From Stylonectria norvegica (taxonomy: Eukaryota > Ascomycota > Sordariomycetes > Hypocreales > Nectriaceae): a stretch of DNA of 64,000 nt. Location: contig JAANBC010000076.1 in NCBI GenBank assembly GCA_014621405.1, positions 1 through 64,000 on the forward strand. The letters are read 5' to 3'. The first letter of the stretch is position 1. Each line of letters opens with the position of its first letter. Positions 12,032 to 24,500 of the stretch are shown here, in pieces. The notes beneath the pieces were generated by a model. The model had not been told where the DNA came from, searched no databases, and saw only the letters and a list, made by a program, of their open reading frames with translations. The position numbers and the translations under genes are program-made.

Positions 12032-13114
12032 ATGGAATCCAACCCTACAGCTGCTATTACGCCCCAGGCTCCCATCGCTGTATTTAAGAAGAGGGGCGCA
12101 AAAGGCAAGGCCAACCTCCGAAAACGACCCGCGACGCCACCACCCGCGGAAAGCGACAGCGACTACTCCTCCTCCGAAGATGAGTCTGGACGACGAGTCA
12201 AGCGGCGCAAGAAGACAACCACGGTGACGGCTTCTTCCAAGGACGCTAAAACAGCTGGAAAAGACCTCTCTGCAACGGTTTACGCTGCGGACCGCAATAT
12301 CCCAATCACGAGCGCCAACGATGCGACAAAGCAAAGCAACTGGTACGACGAAAACTCCAAGGATGCCATGTCAGCCAAGAGCCTCCTGGGCTCGACTCGG
12401 GCGGTTGCCAAAGACACTCAGCCCGATGGCACGTACAAGGGACTTGCGAACCGGACAACATATATCCAGAAGAACCCAGATGCCCCTTCAAAAACTGTGG
12501 GGCCCATTAAAGCTCCCACGAACATCCGAACCGTCACCATCATGGATTACCGGCCCGACTTGTGCAAAGATTACAATAAGACAGGATGTAAGTCTGACCC
12601 CGGTAGCACCACTCACATGCGCGGTTGCTAACCATCAAACTCAGGGTGTGGTTTCGGCGACAACTGTATATATCTACACGACAGAAGCGATCACAAACAA
12701 GGCTGGCAGCTCGACAACGAATGGGAACAATTGACGAAAGGCAAGACGAACCTAGCGGGCACAGTCGTAGCCAGCGCAAACCGAGATAAGAAACGCACGG
12801 CCGACGACGACGAGGAAGACGAAGAAGAGGAGGCACTCTTAGAGAGCATACCGTTTGCCTGCATCATCTGTGAGGGGCCCTACAAAGAACCGGTTGTCAC
12901 ACGGTGTGGGCACTACTTCTGCGAGCCATGTGCCCTGAAGCGATACAGAAAGGATCCAACATGCGCGGCGTGTGGGCTGGGGACAAATGGCGTCTTCAAC
13001 TCGGCAAAGAGGCTGAAGAAACTGCTGGAACGGAAGCGCGAGCGAGCTGCAAAGCGGAGGCAAGAGGCTCTAGAGGCTGGCGACGAGGTCAGTGACCAGG
13101 AGGACGAAGGGTGA
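12032..13114 (+). CDS. cwc24: Pre-mRNA-splicing factor Cwc24 (CCCH zinc finger plus RING)
   Basis: Orthologue of yeast Cwc24 and human RNF113A, a spliceosome-associated factor acting around the first catalytic step. Exons 12032-12587 and 12645-13114; the intron is GTAAGT...GCTAAC...CTCAG, giving 341 residues. The N-terminus is basic and disordered. A CCCH finger with spacing Cx8Cx5Cx3H (C178, C187, C193, H197) spans the intron, which splits the Trp codon before C187. An acidic stretch (DDDEEDEEEE) precedes a C3HC4-type RING at about 257-296 (CIICEGPY, CGHYFCEPC, CAAC). A basic helical tail follows. All ligand residues are present and the length is normal for the family. Confidence 0.96.
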
Positions 13115-13720
13115 TGCTTCTCTGCGAAAGCATTGGATGAAGCTGCTCGATTTACATAGATGTCAATGATACCACTTCAAGAACCCTGCAGAACAAAGCA
13201 TTGCAGAGGCCATCTTCTACAACTGTAGACTAGTTGCAGTGGAGTGTCGTGCCGCGCTTCATTTGTTGATACACTGCACGCCTTGTGACTCGACCTGACC
13301 GTGACCAAGACGGCGTGAATCGCAATCGTACCTCAGCCTACCCGTGATGACGTGCCAGGTAACGATAAGATACGCCCTCTTCACCGTGGAGTCCACCCCG
13401 CCAAGGCAGCCAATAGGAGGCCCTGGAACCCCACCACCACCTCCAGGCATCGCCATGTGATCGCTGCGACGCCTCTCCAAGTCTCCAACGTCCCAAGGTT
13501 CGATCCCGTCGAGGTAACTTTCAGCATCACCCAGCCTCTCCTGGCAACAACAAACACTATTTCCTCACCCTGTCCTTAAACCTATCTATTTCCCCTCCAC
13601 GTCTTCATCTCTTTCTTCTCATAACCACTGCTTGCAGAGCACAACCAAGCACCACAACCCCACCGTAGCTGTCGCTGCCCCTCACCACCACCGACTCGCA
13701 ACGGACCATCGGCCGCGACG
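13115..13720. other. cwc24 to atg3 intergenic region
   Basis: It contains the cwc24 3' end and the atg3 promoter and leader. From about 13540 to 13700 the plus strand is C/T-rich with CAACC and CACC runs leading to the atg3 start, a typical fungal leader. No separate gene is seen. Confidence 0.55.
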
Positions 13721-14882
13721 ATGAACTACATCTACTCCACCGTCAACACCCTCCGGGACCGCTACACGCCCGTCTCGCACACGTCCACCTTCCGCCAGAC
13801 CGGCCAGATCACCCCGGAGGAGTTCGTCGCCGCGGGCGATTACCTCGTGTACAAGTTCCCCACCTGGGCCTGGGGCGACGCCGACAGCCCCGAGCGCCGC
13901 GTCGCCTACCTGCCCGCCGGCAAGCAGTTCCTCGTCACCCGCAACGTGCCCTGCCACCGTCGCCTCAACGACGACTTCGCCGGCGACGCGGGCCACGAGG
14001 AGGCCCTTGTCCATGACGGCGATGACTTTCGCGGCGTTGGCGGCGATGCGGATGATGATGGATGGCTGAGGACTGGCGGGTTGGCGAGCTCTCAGCCCCT
14101 CAAGGTTAAGGAGATCCGGACGGTGGATGACTCGGGGAATGTGGGCGATAGGGAGGTCGTGGAGGACGATGAGATCCCCGATATGGAGGACGAGGACGAT
14201 GACGAAGCCATCATCCGAGATACCGGCGCCGACTCTAAGAACAGGTACGTCGACCCACAGGCCCCACGACGAAGACACCCAAACCACTAACACCCGCACA
14301 GTGGCCGTCGAACCTACACCCTCTACATCATGTACACGACATACTACCGCACCCCACGCCTCTACCTCTCCGGCTACCTCCCCAACGGCCAACCCCTCCC
14401 ACCACACGACATGATGGAGGACATCGTCGGCGACTACAAAGACAAGACAGTAACACTAGAGGACTTCCCCTTCTTCGGCAACAACATCAAGATGGCTTCC
14501 GTGCACCCCTGCAAGCACGCCTCAGTAATGAAGACGCTCCTCGACCGCGCCGACGCGGCCCTGCGCATCCGCCGCGAGAAGCTCCGTGCCGGCAAAGCGG
14601 TAGGCGTGGACGCCGGCATGGAGGGCCTCGTCGACGAGCTGGGTAAGCTGGACGTGCGGGATGCGCAGGAGGCGGCCGACAAGGAGGAGTGGGAGGAGGT
14701 GGAGGGGACGGAGATTGACGACCAGGAGGTTGCGATCCGCGTGGACCAGTACCTGGTTGTTTTCCTCAAGGTTTGTCCTGCTTTGTCCGCTGATGCTGTG
14801 AGATACGTTTCGCTAATGGTATTTGCAGTTTATGGCTAGTGTGACGCCGGGGATCGAGCATGATTTTACGATGGGTGTTTAA
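13721..14882 (+). CDS. atg3: Autophagy E2-like enzyme Atg3
   Basis: E2-like enzyme that transfers Atg8 from Atg7 to phosphatidylethanolamine during autophagosome formation. Exons 13721-14244, 14302-14770 and 14829-14882 give 348 residues; all junctions keep frame (GTACGT/CACAG and GTTTGT/TTGCAG). The N-terminus (MNYIYSTVNTLRDRYTPV, then STFRQTGQITPEEFVAAGDYLV) is the conserved amphipathic and membrane-binding segment. An acidic, flexible insert of about 80 residues follows, as in other Atg3 proteins. The E2 core contains YTTYYRTPRLYLSGY and the catalytic HPCKHA motif with the active-site cysteine at about residue 245. The short third exon supplies the conserved end (FMASVTPGIEHDFTMGV). Complete and normal. 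Confidence 0.97.
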
Positions 14883-16002
14883 GTTTGTGGGGATGTGGGT
14901 TAACTTTTGCCGTCAAGTATGAGGGACCATCGATTGTGAGGGACAAGGTGTTTATGGCGTTCTACTAGCTGTTGCATAGGTACTTTAGCTACGTCTATGT
15001 CAGGGTAATCAGGGTAGATGTACTACCTTAGATTTGGTATGAAATGGATGAATGGCCAAGTTGCTGAATATCCTGCCTTGCAGACCGGTTTGCTTCAGAA
15101 AGTCGACTTGCGTCTGTTCCTAGTCACAGGTCATGCATAATATGGTTGCCTAGAGCAGTACAGTGGTCAGTATCTGAAAGCATCAAGTCCCGCGCAACAC
15201 CTAATACAACAGCCGAAATCTTGGGAGAGCAAAGCGGTCATTAAAAGTGTCTTGATCATCTACATGCCTCGAAACACACCAAACCCCTCATGCCCATATT
15301 TAGAAAAATACACAATGCAAAGGAGTCTTGTATCCTCCCGGGGGTATTCGCATAATCCTGCTTGGTCCCAGTACCCGCGTTGGAATAAAAGGTAAAGAAC
15401 AGGACAAACCCCTGTTGACCGACGTTACTGCCGAGGACTGCTACGCCTCGACATTTACAAAATGGGAGACCAAGACGCCGCCTCCCTAACCTAAAACAAA
15501 AAGTGCCGACCGTTACCGTGTTCCGAATCTATCATCTAGTACTCTCTTGTGCACCCAGAACCCCTCTCCAGTCGCTTGCCGTGTGTATGAATGAGACGCC
15601 CGAAATGATGAAGCAAAAAAGGGGGAGCGAGATCGTGAACGTATAGATGATCGCATGCGCAGGTCGTGGTGGTATATATAACGTAGACCGTGCGTTGAAA
15701 GGTGATGTGCAAGGAAAAGATCCAACAAGCTGTGGAATTATGTACAACGCTTGTTGAGAGCGTCAGGGAAGGGGTGATGGTGATGATCACAATGGTCCCG
15801 AGCCTCGTTTCGAAGGGGGTGGAGCTTCTGGCGGCTCCGAAGTCATGTCGTATGTGTGAGGGGATGCTGCGTAGGCTTGGCAGAAGGGCAAGTCAAAATT
15901 GAGTGCGGACGATTTGCACAAAGGCACATCTGGAGTGATGTCGCCTATAGTATCCTGGTAGTGCTGTTCTCTCAACTTGTTGGTAGGCCATTTGACGTCG
16001 TC
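14883..16002. other. Convergent 3' region between atg3 and the coiled-coil gene
   Basis: Roughly 1.1 kb tail-to-tail spacer with no gene supported. The short frames near 15513-15900 have no recognisable features. Both flanking 3' untranslated regions must lie here. Confidence 0.5.
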
Positions 16003-17997
16003 CTACATCTTGCCGAATGGTGCCCCAAAGTTGCTTGTGCTCCTAAACTTCAACGGGAGATCGGACTCGACACTCTTCCTGTTGTTTGACTCGTCTTTGG
16101 TGTCTTCTGAGTGCCCATGGTCATGTGAGCCGTCTCCACCAGCGACGCCAATCGACCTCCGAGTTTGGGCACCCATGAGCGAGCTCTCGCCGGGCGGTCC
16201 GTTTTCTTCTAATGGCGACTGCATGACAGTCGGTAGAGCGTCCAGACCCTGGCTAATGGGCTCCAGCTTCTTGTTAAGAGCATCGAAGAATATCTCATCT
16301 TGGGCAGGCATGTTGCGTATCATCAAGGGACCCTTGAGTGGACGATCATCCTCAGGCTCCAAGAAAGGTTCTTGGTCATGGATGTCGTCGCCCGTTGATG
16401 CCTCCTGCGTAGCAGGCTCTTGGAAATGGGCCGTTCCCTTGCCCTTGCCTTTTTCCTTTCTCTGCAACTTCAATTTGAGCTCAACTTTGTTGAATTCGGC
16501 ATTCTCTCGCGCCTTCAGATGCTCTGGGTCGGTGGCAAGTTCGGCTGTTGGTGTGGTGCCCTCGCTCTGGCCAACAATTGTACTTGTTTCCGTGGCATTA
16601 ACAGTGGGGAAAAGCGACAGGGAATGATTGGGAGTATGGCCGGCGTGCATTGTAAGTCGTCGCGTTTCTGCTGCCGTCATGACGTGCAAGGTGTTTTCTT
16701 TGGATGATAAGGGCAGAGAATTTTGCTCAATCTGAAGTGGGACTGTGGGTGGTGAGTTTGCTCGGGAAGACCTCTGGGACGTCTCGGAAGGTGGAGATCC
16801 ACCGACTCCAAATGTTGACTTCTGAACCGCGTTGGCCTTGATTGGAATGCCTTCCAGCTTAGAGTCAATCTCCTGGACGTCAATAACGGGTACAGGCGTG
16901 CCGGTTTCTTCGGTGGTCGGCAAGAAGTCCTTATGATTGGAGTTTTCAGGCTGTGTCCGAGGGTCGAGTGGAATAAAGGGTGAGTATTCGGGTTGTGAGA
17001 GGGGCGAGACGCGGGAGCTCCCAGGGCTCGCAAAGAAATGAGGTCGGCGTGAAGCACCATCCAAGCCGGGGGGAAGTGCATCGGCTTCTGTCGAGGTAAA
17101 GCTGTTTGGGGCAGTTTGATGCAGAGATCTCGAGCCTACACGGCCCCCCGAGGCTAAAGAAAAGGAGGAGTTTTCGGTTGAAATGTCGGTGCTGCCGCCC
17201 TGCAAACTCGCAAGCGGTGACACGAGGCCGGTAATCTGTACGCTCTGGGAGGTGATGGTTTTGAGGGCGGAGTTCTCGCCCTCCAAGCGATGGACGCGTT
17301 CCTTGAGAGACTGCATCTCACCCAACATGGCGGCCCTTTCGTTTTCCCACTCCCCGCGAACATCCTCCATGATGGCGCGCTCCTCTTGATAGACTTCCTC
17401 TGCACGGCGTCGGTTTGCCTCAAGGTAGTTGCGCTCTGCCTCCCAGGCGTCACGTATCAGGGAATTCTGCTGGGCCAGGCGTTGGACCATGTGCACCGAC
17501 GTTTGTGAAGGGGTGGCGGCATCAGCCGAGACGGACCGCGAGAGCGAAGCGGCGGCTATGCCCGGGGAGAGTCTGGCGGATGGCTTTACGAAGAGCGAAT
17601 TGTGGCGGTCGTCGGCCCGAGGGGTACGCGTCGGTGACAGACTCGCGGGGCGGGGGTTGAATGATGATTCGAACTGCAAGTGCGAAGGAATATGGTTTTG
17701 GGAAGCCGAGGCCTGGGCGGCGCGCATCGAGGCCAGCGACAGAGGAAAGGAGTCGTTAGACGGTGGCTGTAGGCTCGCTGAGGTGCTCTCGAAGTGATGG
17801 TAGTTGCGTGCGCTTCGGGGGAAAGAGGAGGGAGGCGAGGGCATCGACGTGGGTATCGATGTGGAATTGCCGTACGTGGTAGTATGTTCGTATGGGTTTC
17901 TGCTGAGGTATGGATGTTGATGTCTGTTGTGCATGGAAAGGGCATCGGTCTCGAAGGCACCCGAGGGCAAGAAGGATTCTGTAGAAAGCGTCGTCAT
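16003..17997 (-). CDS. Hypothetical coiled-coil protein, fungal
   Basis: A single-exon frame of 664 residues beginning with ATG at 17997. The first 180 residues are Ser/Pro/His-rich and probably disordered. A strong coiled coil at about 185-260 (AWEAERNYLEANRRRAEEV, then REWE/NERAAMLGEMQSLKERVHRLEGEN) is followed by a second long Ser/Thr/Pro-rich region. A short basic helix (NKVELKLKLQRKEKGKGKG) and a compact tail (LPLKFRSTSNFGAPFGKM) look like the best-conserved parts. I do not recognise a named family. Scaffold or cytoskeleton-related roles would fit a coiled-coil protein but are inference only. Confidence 0.8.
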   Translation of the reverse strand: MTTLSTESFLPSGAFETDALSMHNRHQHPYLSRNPYEHTTTYGNSTSIPTSMPSPPSSFPRSARNYHHFESTSASLQPPSNDSFPLSLASMRAAQASASQNHIPSHLQFESSFNPRPASLSPTRTPRADDRHNSLFVKPSARLSPGIAAASLSRSVSADAATPSQTSVHMVQRLAQQNSLIRDAWEAERNYLEANRRRAEEVYQEERAIMEDVRGEWENERAAMLGEMQSLKERVHRLEGENSALKTITSQSVQITGLVSPLASLQGGSTDISTENSSFSLASGGRVGSRSLHQTAPNSFTSTEADALPPGLDGASRRPHFFASPGSSRVSPLSQPEYSPFIPLDPRTQPENSNHKDFLPTTEETGTPVPVIDVQEIDSKLEGIPIKANAVQKSTFGVGGSPPSETSQRSSRANSPPTVPLQIEQNSLPLSSKENTLHVMTAAETRRLTMHAGHTPNHSLSLFPTVNATETSTIVGQSEGTTPTAELATDPEHLKARENAEFNKVELKLKLQRKEKGKGKGTAHFQEPATQEASTGDDIHDQEPFLEPEDDRPLKGPLMIRNMPAQDEIFFDALNKKLEPISQGLDALPTVMQSPLEENGPPGESSLMGAQTRRSIGVAGGDGSHDHGHSEDTKDESNNRKSVESDLPLKFRSTSNFGAPFGKM

Positions 17998-20900
17998 GAC
18001 GGGCTAGCTTAGGGAGCAGCTTTGGGGTGCTGTGATGATTGGTGCAAGCTATTGGGGGCATCGATGTTGGAAATCTTAATTAATTGCGTCGTCAGTCGTG
18101 TAGCCGTGGTGTCGTTAGGTAGCGTGAATATGTGTTTGTGTGGTTATGGAGGCGTGACAGTGATGGTAGCTGTAAAATTCGTGTTTATTATTATTATAGA
18201 TGGGTATCGTTGATGTTATGGATCGGGTGGAGGACGATGACGCAGAAGAATGCTCGAGCGCAGTCAGGGTCGTCAGGGTCCTGCTAGGTCTAGTTCCCTC
18301 GGGCTGGAATGGTGAGAACAGCAAGGGCGAGGGTGAAGGCGAAGGCGAGATGGAAGATGTGGCGGATGGCGAAGGAGAGAATGTTGGACGAGAAAAGGTT
18401 GGTAGAGGTACTTCGTACTTGGAGGACAAGATGAGGCGGGAAAGACGGTGACAACAGGGCGAGAGAGAGAATGAAATTTAGTGGGTGAGTGAATGAGTGA
18501 GTGAGTGAGTGACTCTGATCGAGAGGGAGAGGGAGGACGACACCGAGACAGAGGCTGGCGAATTGGAGTACCTTGGGTGATGACGGCGAACGGAGGAGAG
18601 GCCCCGAGCACAACTTAGTGGTGGTGTGAATCTACACCCAAAAGTGGATGCGAGGTACCTCACATACGGTAGACCACAAGTACCGATTTCGTACATTCAT
18701 TCAGGTTCATGTACCCGTGGGCCGTGGACCTCCCGTCAAGGATCTCTCCAGGGCATCATGGATCACTAGAGGAGCCCCGTCAGGTACCCGGACCGAACCA
18801 GAGCGGCGCGGTCCACGGTCCAGGGCGGTCATCCAAGTCTACATCCATGGGAGTATTCGGCGGCGGCTGATTCCATGGATTCCACGACAGCCCGCCCGCT
18901 GGAACGCCCAATAATGAAGCCACCCACACCAGATGGCGGCCGGGCTGTCAATCGCTCACCCGCCGCCACCAGTGTACATGTAGCCCAGCATCAAGCCAAG
19001 CCAGCAAATTCCAGAACTTCCACTGGGCTCCAAACCCCTGACTTGGATATCGAATCGCAGCCCCGGGGCCCCAGGGTCCCTGTCGATGACTGCTGTCGCT
19101 GGTATGGAGGCGCCAGCGAATGTCCCGTTTGGGGCCGTTGGATGCGCTGGTCGCCCTTGATTTGTTTTAGGGGACCCGTGGTGCGCCCGTCTTGCATGTT
19201 TACCTGAGGTTAGGCTTCCAGATTTACAAGTACCTGGAGGTTGAAAGGAAGTCCAGCCTCCAGTAGGCACCTCTCTGCGCTGGCTGAACTGACGACACCG
19301 TGTCTTGCTTTGCCCGGCCGGCTGGCTGTCTCTGTGTCTGTCTTTGTGTCTGTCTCTGTCCGTGACTCGATAAAAGGAAAAGGGGGTGGGATGGCAGGAC
19401 GGGCAGATGGAGATTGAGAGACGGGACCTCACAGTATCGGCATTGATTGCCCCATGTTGTTATGCCTCATGCCTCATAATCAACAGACCTTGACAGTTGA
19501 GGCATTGGATCACTGAATTTTGATGGATTCAATCCGTCTTGACATGAGCTCGGGGCTTGATGTTGCGACAAAGTCGCCAGGGTCTATCCAATCCAACTTC
19601 AAAGGGTCCTGCCAGGTTCATCCTCGTTCAAATGCGCCATATCTGACTCCTCCGCTTGCTTTCTCCCCGGTTTTTCCCCTCTCCCGGCATTTCCATCCAA
19701 TGCAACCTGCTGCAGGGGAACGGCCTCGGCCCGTCCTTGCAACAACCCCCGCCTGGCCGGTTGCCCTGATATCCATGCACAGCACTTTCAACATCACTGT
19801 GCAAAGGAGATACTATAGTAAATTACAGATGGCCGAGTAAATAATGATTATGTGATGAAGAGCTACCTGATCGAGGACTGTTCACTTAGGATGGATCAAA
19901 AGAATGTTGAAAGAATGTCGACTAGTAGAGCTCCCGTCATCTTTACCCGCTGCTTACAACAAAATGTACACATCACGCGACAGCTCCGCAACACCGGGAC
20001 CCCATGTGCTGGCAGCGCATTGCAGCCCAGCTAATTCCACTAGGTTAACGGCAGCGGTCAAGAAAGACCGCCCTAGACTTCATGGGTGTGGTCTGGCGAT
20101 GAACCAACCGCCTTTACGCTCTTGATTGTGCAGTGTGGTGGGTGCAGTCTGTAAGAATTCCTCATGTTCAGTTGTGAGCAATATCAGCTAACTACATGTG
20201 AATACATCTCTTGGACCAATAGTAGCTGTTTAAGTAACTGAAATGTTTGCATGGCTGTGCTTTACTATTGTTTCGTATGAGGCAATACTACTTACTATAC
20301 GTAGAGGTATATGAGATTTCGACATGTCGCGAACTAGCAGTCACTGACAAAACACCTAAAATTACCGAAATGGAAGCCGCTTGTCCATCATGGCGCCTTC
20401 ACAATACATGTCCTGACAGTTGCTCTTCAATGGCATACACTTTGCAGTGCCTCTGTGCGTAGGATCAATCGCTAGCTGTCTAGTAGTAGAGAAACACATA
20501 CACTTCAACATACATCAACGAAAGAACCTAGTCACCCCTGCCACATATTGAGCCTGAGCTGCGTTTGCCATAGATCTCATCAAAATAGGAATAACAGCTA
20601 CCGTTCGTTTTCTAAGAAACAATCATATGGTTACAAGAACAAGCAAAGTCGGAACTGCGCAGCTCTCGTCCTCAGCAGCTGTCACCACCGTGTCTCATCA
20701 CCTCGTGACTGAGAGATACATGAGTAGAAATGCACAATTGGCAAATTTACATCAAGTTGAGGATGAAGTCGTGAAGGTGCTCTATTGGTAACGGAAAGGA
20801 TTGGTGACCGTACTTGTTATTCATCTTTCAGGTTTGACTCTGACTCTAGTCACAATGTATGGAGTATCCCAGTTCCTACCTATCAACGCGAGAAAGAAAG

Positions 20901-21269
20901 GTATCATCAGTGAATGATGTTAATTTGTGTTTTCTTTAACTTTCGTCCGAAACTTGTAGGTAAAAAGGGCAAATCTACCCCTTCAATATTCGTCTCTTAT
21001 ACCAAGATTCAGTTGGCAGTTTTGAGAATTATTACTTATACAGACGACGTCCACACCATCAATCAGCACCCCTCTCCTGGGATTGATAACTTGTCCGGCA
21101 ACGGGTGACTGCTTTGTTACTTTACCTTTGATTCAAATCGCGAGGAACACTGATGATGGATCCTTGCCACTCTCACTTGTAGCCTCCATTTAGTTGGAGG
21201 TCTGGTTCACACTTCGACAGATCCCAAAATGGAGATCATATTGTGTTACCACGCCAAAGACCACGTAAA
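17998..21269. other. Long gene-poor stretch, first part
   Basis: No gene is supported. Up to about 18600 the coiled-coil gene's sense strand is C/T-rich and includes a GAGT tandem repeat at about 18486-18512 (plus strand), consistent with its promoter and leader. 18650-19400 is GC-rich with CCTGG/CCAGG-type words. 19850-21270 is more A/T-rich with no coding frames. Confidence 0.5.
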
Positions 21270-21503
21270 TTACATAGTCAAGACTTGAGAGTTATTGGTT
21301 ATGTCAATGTCCAAACTATTCCAAGGTGTGAAAGAACTCAAGGTTGTTTCAGCAGCAGTGTAAGCATCAACACCACAAAATGACAATATTGCGAGGGATG
21401 CCGCCATGACCCCAGTCATCAGAAACCCTAATGACAACAATACCATCGCCAATCTAAGCCCAGCGTTCAATCTGGGAAACAGCATATGACTCAAAATGGT
21501 CAT
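21270..21503 (-). CDS. Possible coding fragment with one membrane segment
   Basis: A 77-codon frame. The same frame stays open upstream to about 21538 without an ATG (NTWLSNERR), which suggests a terminal exon. It encodes a basic/hydrophobic stretch (RLNAGLRLAMVLLSLGFLM, then TGVMAASLAILSFCG) that would form one or two membrane helices, then a polar tail. Upstream exons could not be found with good splice sites. It may be a remnant of a membrane protein gene. Confidence 0.2.
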   Translation of the reverse strand: MTILSHMLFPRLNAGLRLAMVLLSLGFLMTGVMAASLAILSFCGVDAYTAAETTLSSFTPWNSLDIDITNNSQVLTM

Positions 21504-24500
21504 CCGACGCTCATTGCTTAGCCAGGTATTGGTTAGCTAACCCCTTACACGCACCATCACTATCGAGAATTTGAGCATTCTTGGTATTTGACAGGTAAAC
21601 TCGAATAGAGAGATCATTCATTAGTCAACGTTCGCTGAAACATCTATAGCTGAGTAACTGCGTATATGCACGGGCAATCTTCTAAGGTTGTCGGGTTTCG
21701 TGTTGTTGATCCACCTGTTGAAAGAAATACAAAGACTCAATGTTGAAGTATCCACGAGTCCCTTGCTTTCAAGTCCATCCACATGAAAAGACAGACAAAA
21801 TCATAGAAACTACGGCTTGCAATTGTAAGTAACTCTCTGCTATCTGGTTCCCCGCCACCTAAACCCGCACTCTTGACACCTCGAATGCCTCTCTTCGAGT
21901 TGACCCAAACCGGACATCTAGCGTCCCCATGACAAAACACTTGACTGTAACTAATGCACAACACAGACAAGAATCTAGATAATCCGGTCATCGAAGGAGA
22001 CTAGTGAGTTCTCTGGGTATCTACTGATACTAGCTGTATGTTCCTAATAGGTAGCTCACAGCACTGACCAGATGCGATACTTGTAAAATCACGGATCGAC
22101 CCCCATGAACCTACGATATCCTCGGTCCTTGCGTCCGCAGCCACGAAACCAAGTCCATCAGGCCGCGAACAACTTGAATACCGAGGAAAACACCACCACC
22201 CCTATTGGACAACTCTTCATCCACACTCCCTGTCGGAAAAACGCAACCCAGAACACTGGAATCTGCCAAGTCGTCCCCCTCCCATCACCACCAATCCCAA
22301 CCTGCAAACTTACCCCAGACCACTACAAGTTGCCGTCTCTGCCAAGAACACGGGGAAATGCGCGGCATCTGGCGGCAGCTTTGCCAGCGCAACTGGCCCT
22401 TTTACCCCTCTTCCTCTCACACTCACCACCGTCTGAGTGATATCTGGGGTTCATTTTCCGACACCACACACCACCAATGACTGCCAAGGTGGCAACAAAG
22501 ACGCATGGGAAATAAGCTTGTTGATTAAGCTTGGGGGTTGCTGCGGCGTCGCCGACATGGAGGGGGTGTAAACGGTTGGATGCCTGGAGCTGTGAGAACG
22601 GTCAAGCAAGAGGGACTCTGTGAGTACGCTACTACGTGCTTGGTCTTGGGGTAGCTTGGCTTGGTGAGTTTACCATGCCAGGCTTGGAAGCTCGAATTGC
22701 AAGCGGGGTTGGAGAGTTTGTTGTCAAAGAACATAACTCTCCAAGCTTTGGTTGTAAGTGGAAGTCCATACGAGCTTATCCGAAAGAGGCCGTAAAAAAT
22801 GCTATTCTACCAGGGAGCCAATACTGTCTGCTTTCCCCAGATTCGCTTGAACCGGGGGCTTTGGCAACATGACTGTCAAAGAGCTCTTTACCTTAGACAG
22901 ACTACGTTCCAAAGTCAACCATACGATATCGTAGCAATTTAGTTAGCTCGGGGGTTTGCACAGGTGTCTCACAAGAAAGGAATCAAAACCCACAACCCAA
23001 GGTCGAGATCAGGCACAATGACGGCACCATGATGGCAAGAGACTCGCTCTCCCACTCAACAGACATCACTGCATGTTGAGGATCGGCCTGCGGCATACCA
23101 TGCGCTTGGTTGGTCTGGAGTGTACCTATTCGTACAGTACAGTACCAGGAGACATCCGGTCTGCTGGCCCCTCCCCCTCCGCGGATATCACCTCTCGTAG
23201 GGTGAGGCATTTTCCCCAAGCGCCGCACAGCAATTAATACTGGGGACCACATCCAAAACAACCAGCTCTCAGCTCTGAGAAGCGGGGCCGTGTGGATGCA
23301 AGCCGGCCCGCCAGCAGGGTTCGCCAAGGCCGGGGGCAGAACTGTGCATCATCGGCCGTGCAGTGTGGAAGAGAAAGGGAGGCCTTGCAGTGTGGACGAG
23401 TGACGACCGGCCGGTTCAGCCTGGCCGCACGGAGCGATAGTGAACATCACCTGATGGCTTACCTCTGCAATTACCGGCCACGAGGGGGGCGTCGGGTGCG
23501 GCAAGTCGATGCAGTTGGGTGCGCGGCGTGGGCTGAGCTGGGATGCGCGATATCATGTGCGACATAACTGTGCCCTCGCTCGGCAGTGATCGGGAGGTTT
23601 GGAACATTGCTCGACCAACGAAGAGCGCGATGAGGCAGCGTCTCAAGGGATATCGCGTCGCGGGTCGCCGTTGAGCGCTGCGGCGGTGGTGCCATGAGAA
23701 CACCGGGCCGGACGTCGGTGGATGCTCCAGGCCCGTCTGCGTGTGCTTCGCCGTCTTGATACACCAGATGCCGCCTGTGAATGGCGCCATGGATTTGGGT
23801 TGCAGCAGCGTTTAGGAAGCACGCGGAAACCCTGGAAACTTGGAAGTGCCAGCGGCGTAGAGATCTAGAAGCTGGCCCGGCATCTGAATCGGGCAGATGG
23901 TATCGTGACGGGCTGAAGTCGGCCAGATAGGGGCGCCGGTAGCACATGGAAGGCCGGGAAATCTTGCTCTATCAGGGCCGAAGCAAATTTGTGTGCTATC
24001 AGGTGTACTGTATGTCAGTCAGTCTCAAGATGGTTATACCATGGACATTTGTGTGACAGCCTGGAAGGCATTATTCGTAAACGTCGCGTCGATTTCGTAC
24101 TTGTTAGTCTGTACCTTATCTCGCTCCCTCCGGCCCTAGAGGCTAGACGTGAAGCGTGAGCTCGAGTCAGCAGGGGCCCGGCCAGCAAAGCAAAGCCGCA
24201 AGCCTGGATTTCCCCAGATGCGTTGGGGGGGGGGGTGGGAGAGCCAGGCCAGATTGGCCGCCGCGCTTTCGCTGCCGATGCCGAAACGTAACGACAGATC
24301 CTAGGCAACGCCACGGGGTTTTCTAGGGATCTAGGGACGAGTCTGGTTCGTCGAGGGCCCAAGGGGACTCAACGCCCCCAGAGTCCCATGTGGTCCTTGC
24401 CGCACCATGTGCTTGCTTGGAGCCGTTGATGGGTGGACCGTGTCATCCCGTGGTGATGTGTACGCTGAAAGACGACAGAGGGAGAGGGGGCATGACCGCC

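Noticed and set aside
13682..14407. 241-codon minus-strand frame opposite atg3
   Set aside because: It covers the highly biased atg3 exons in antisense and has no domain; atg3 on the plus strand is certain.
22205..22480. Ser/His-rich plus-strand frame
   Set aside because: Begins at a non-ATG codon, and composition is driven by C/A-rich DNA. The RLCQEHGEMRGIWRQLC stretch is intriguing but too short to support a gene.
23471..23947. 158-codon minus-strand frame in GC-rich DNA
   Set aside because: Long frames are expected at this GC content; peptide is Arg/Ala/His-rich with no motif, and other frames are equally open.
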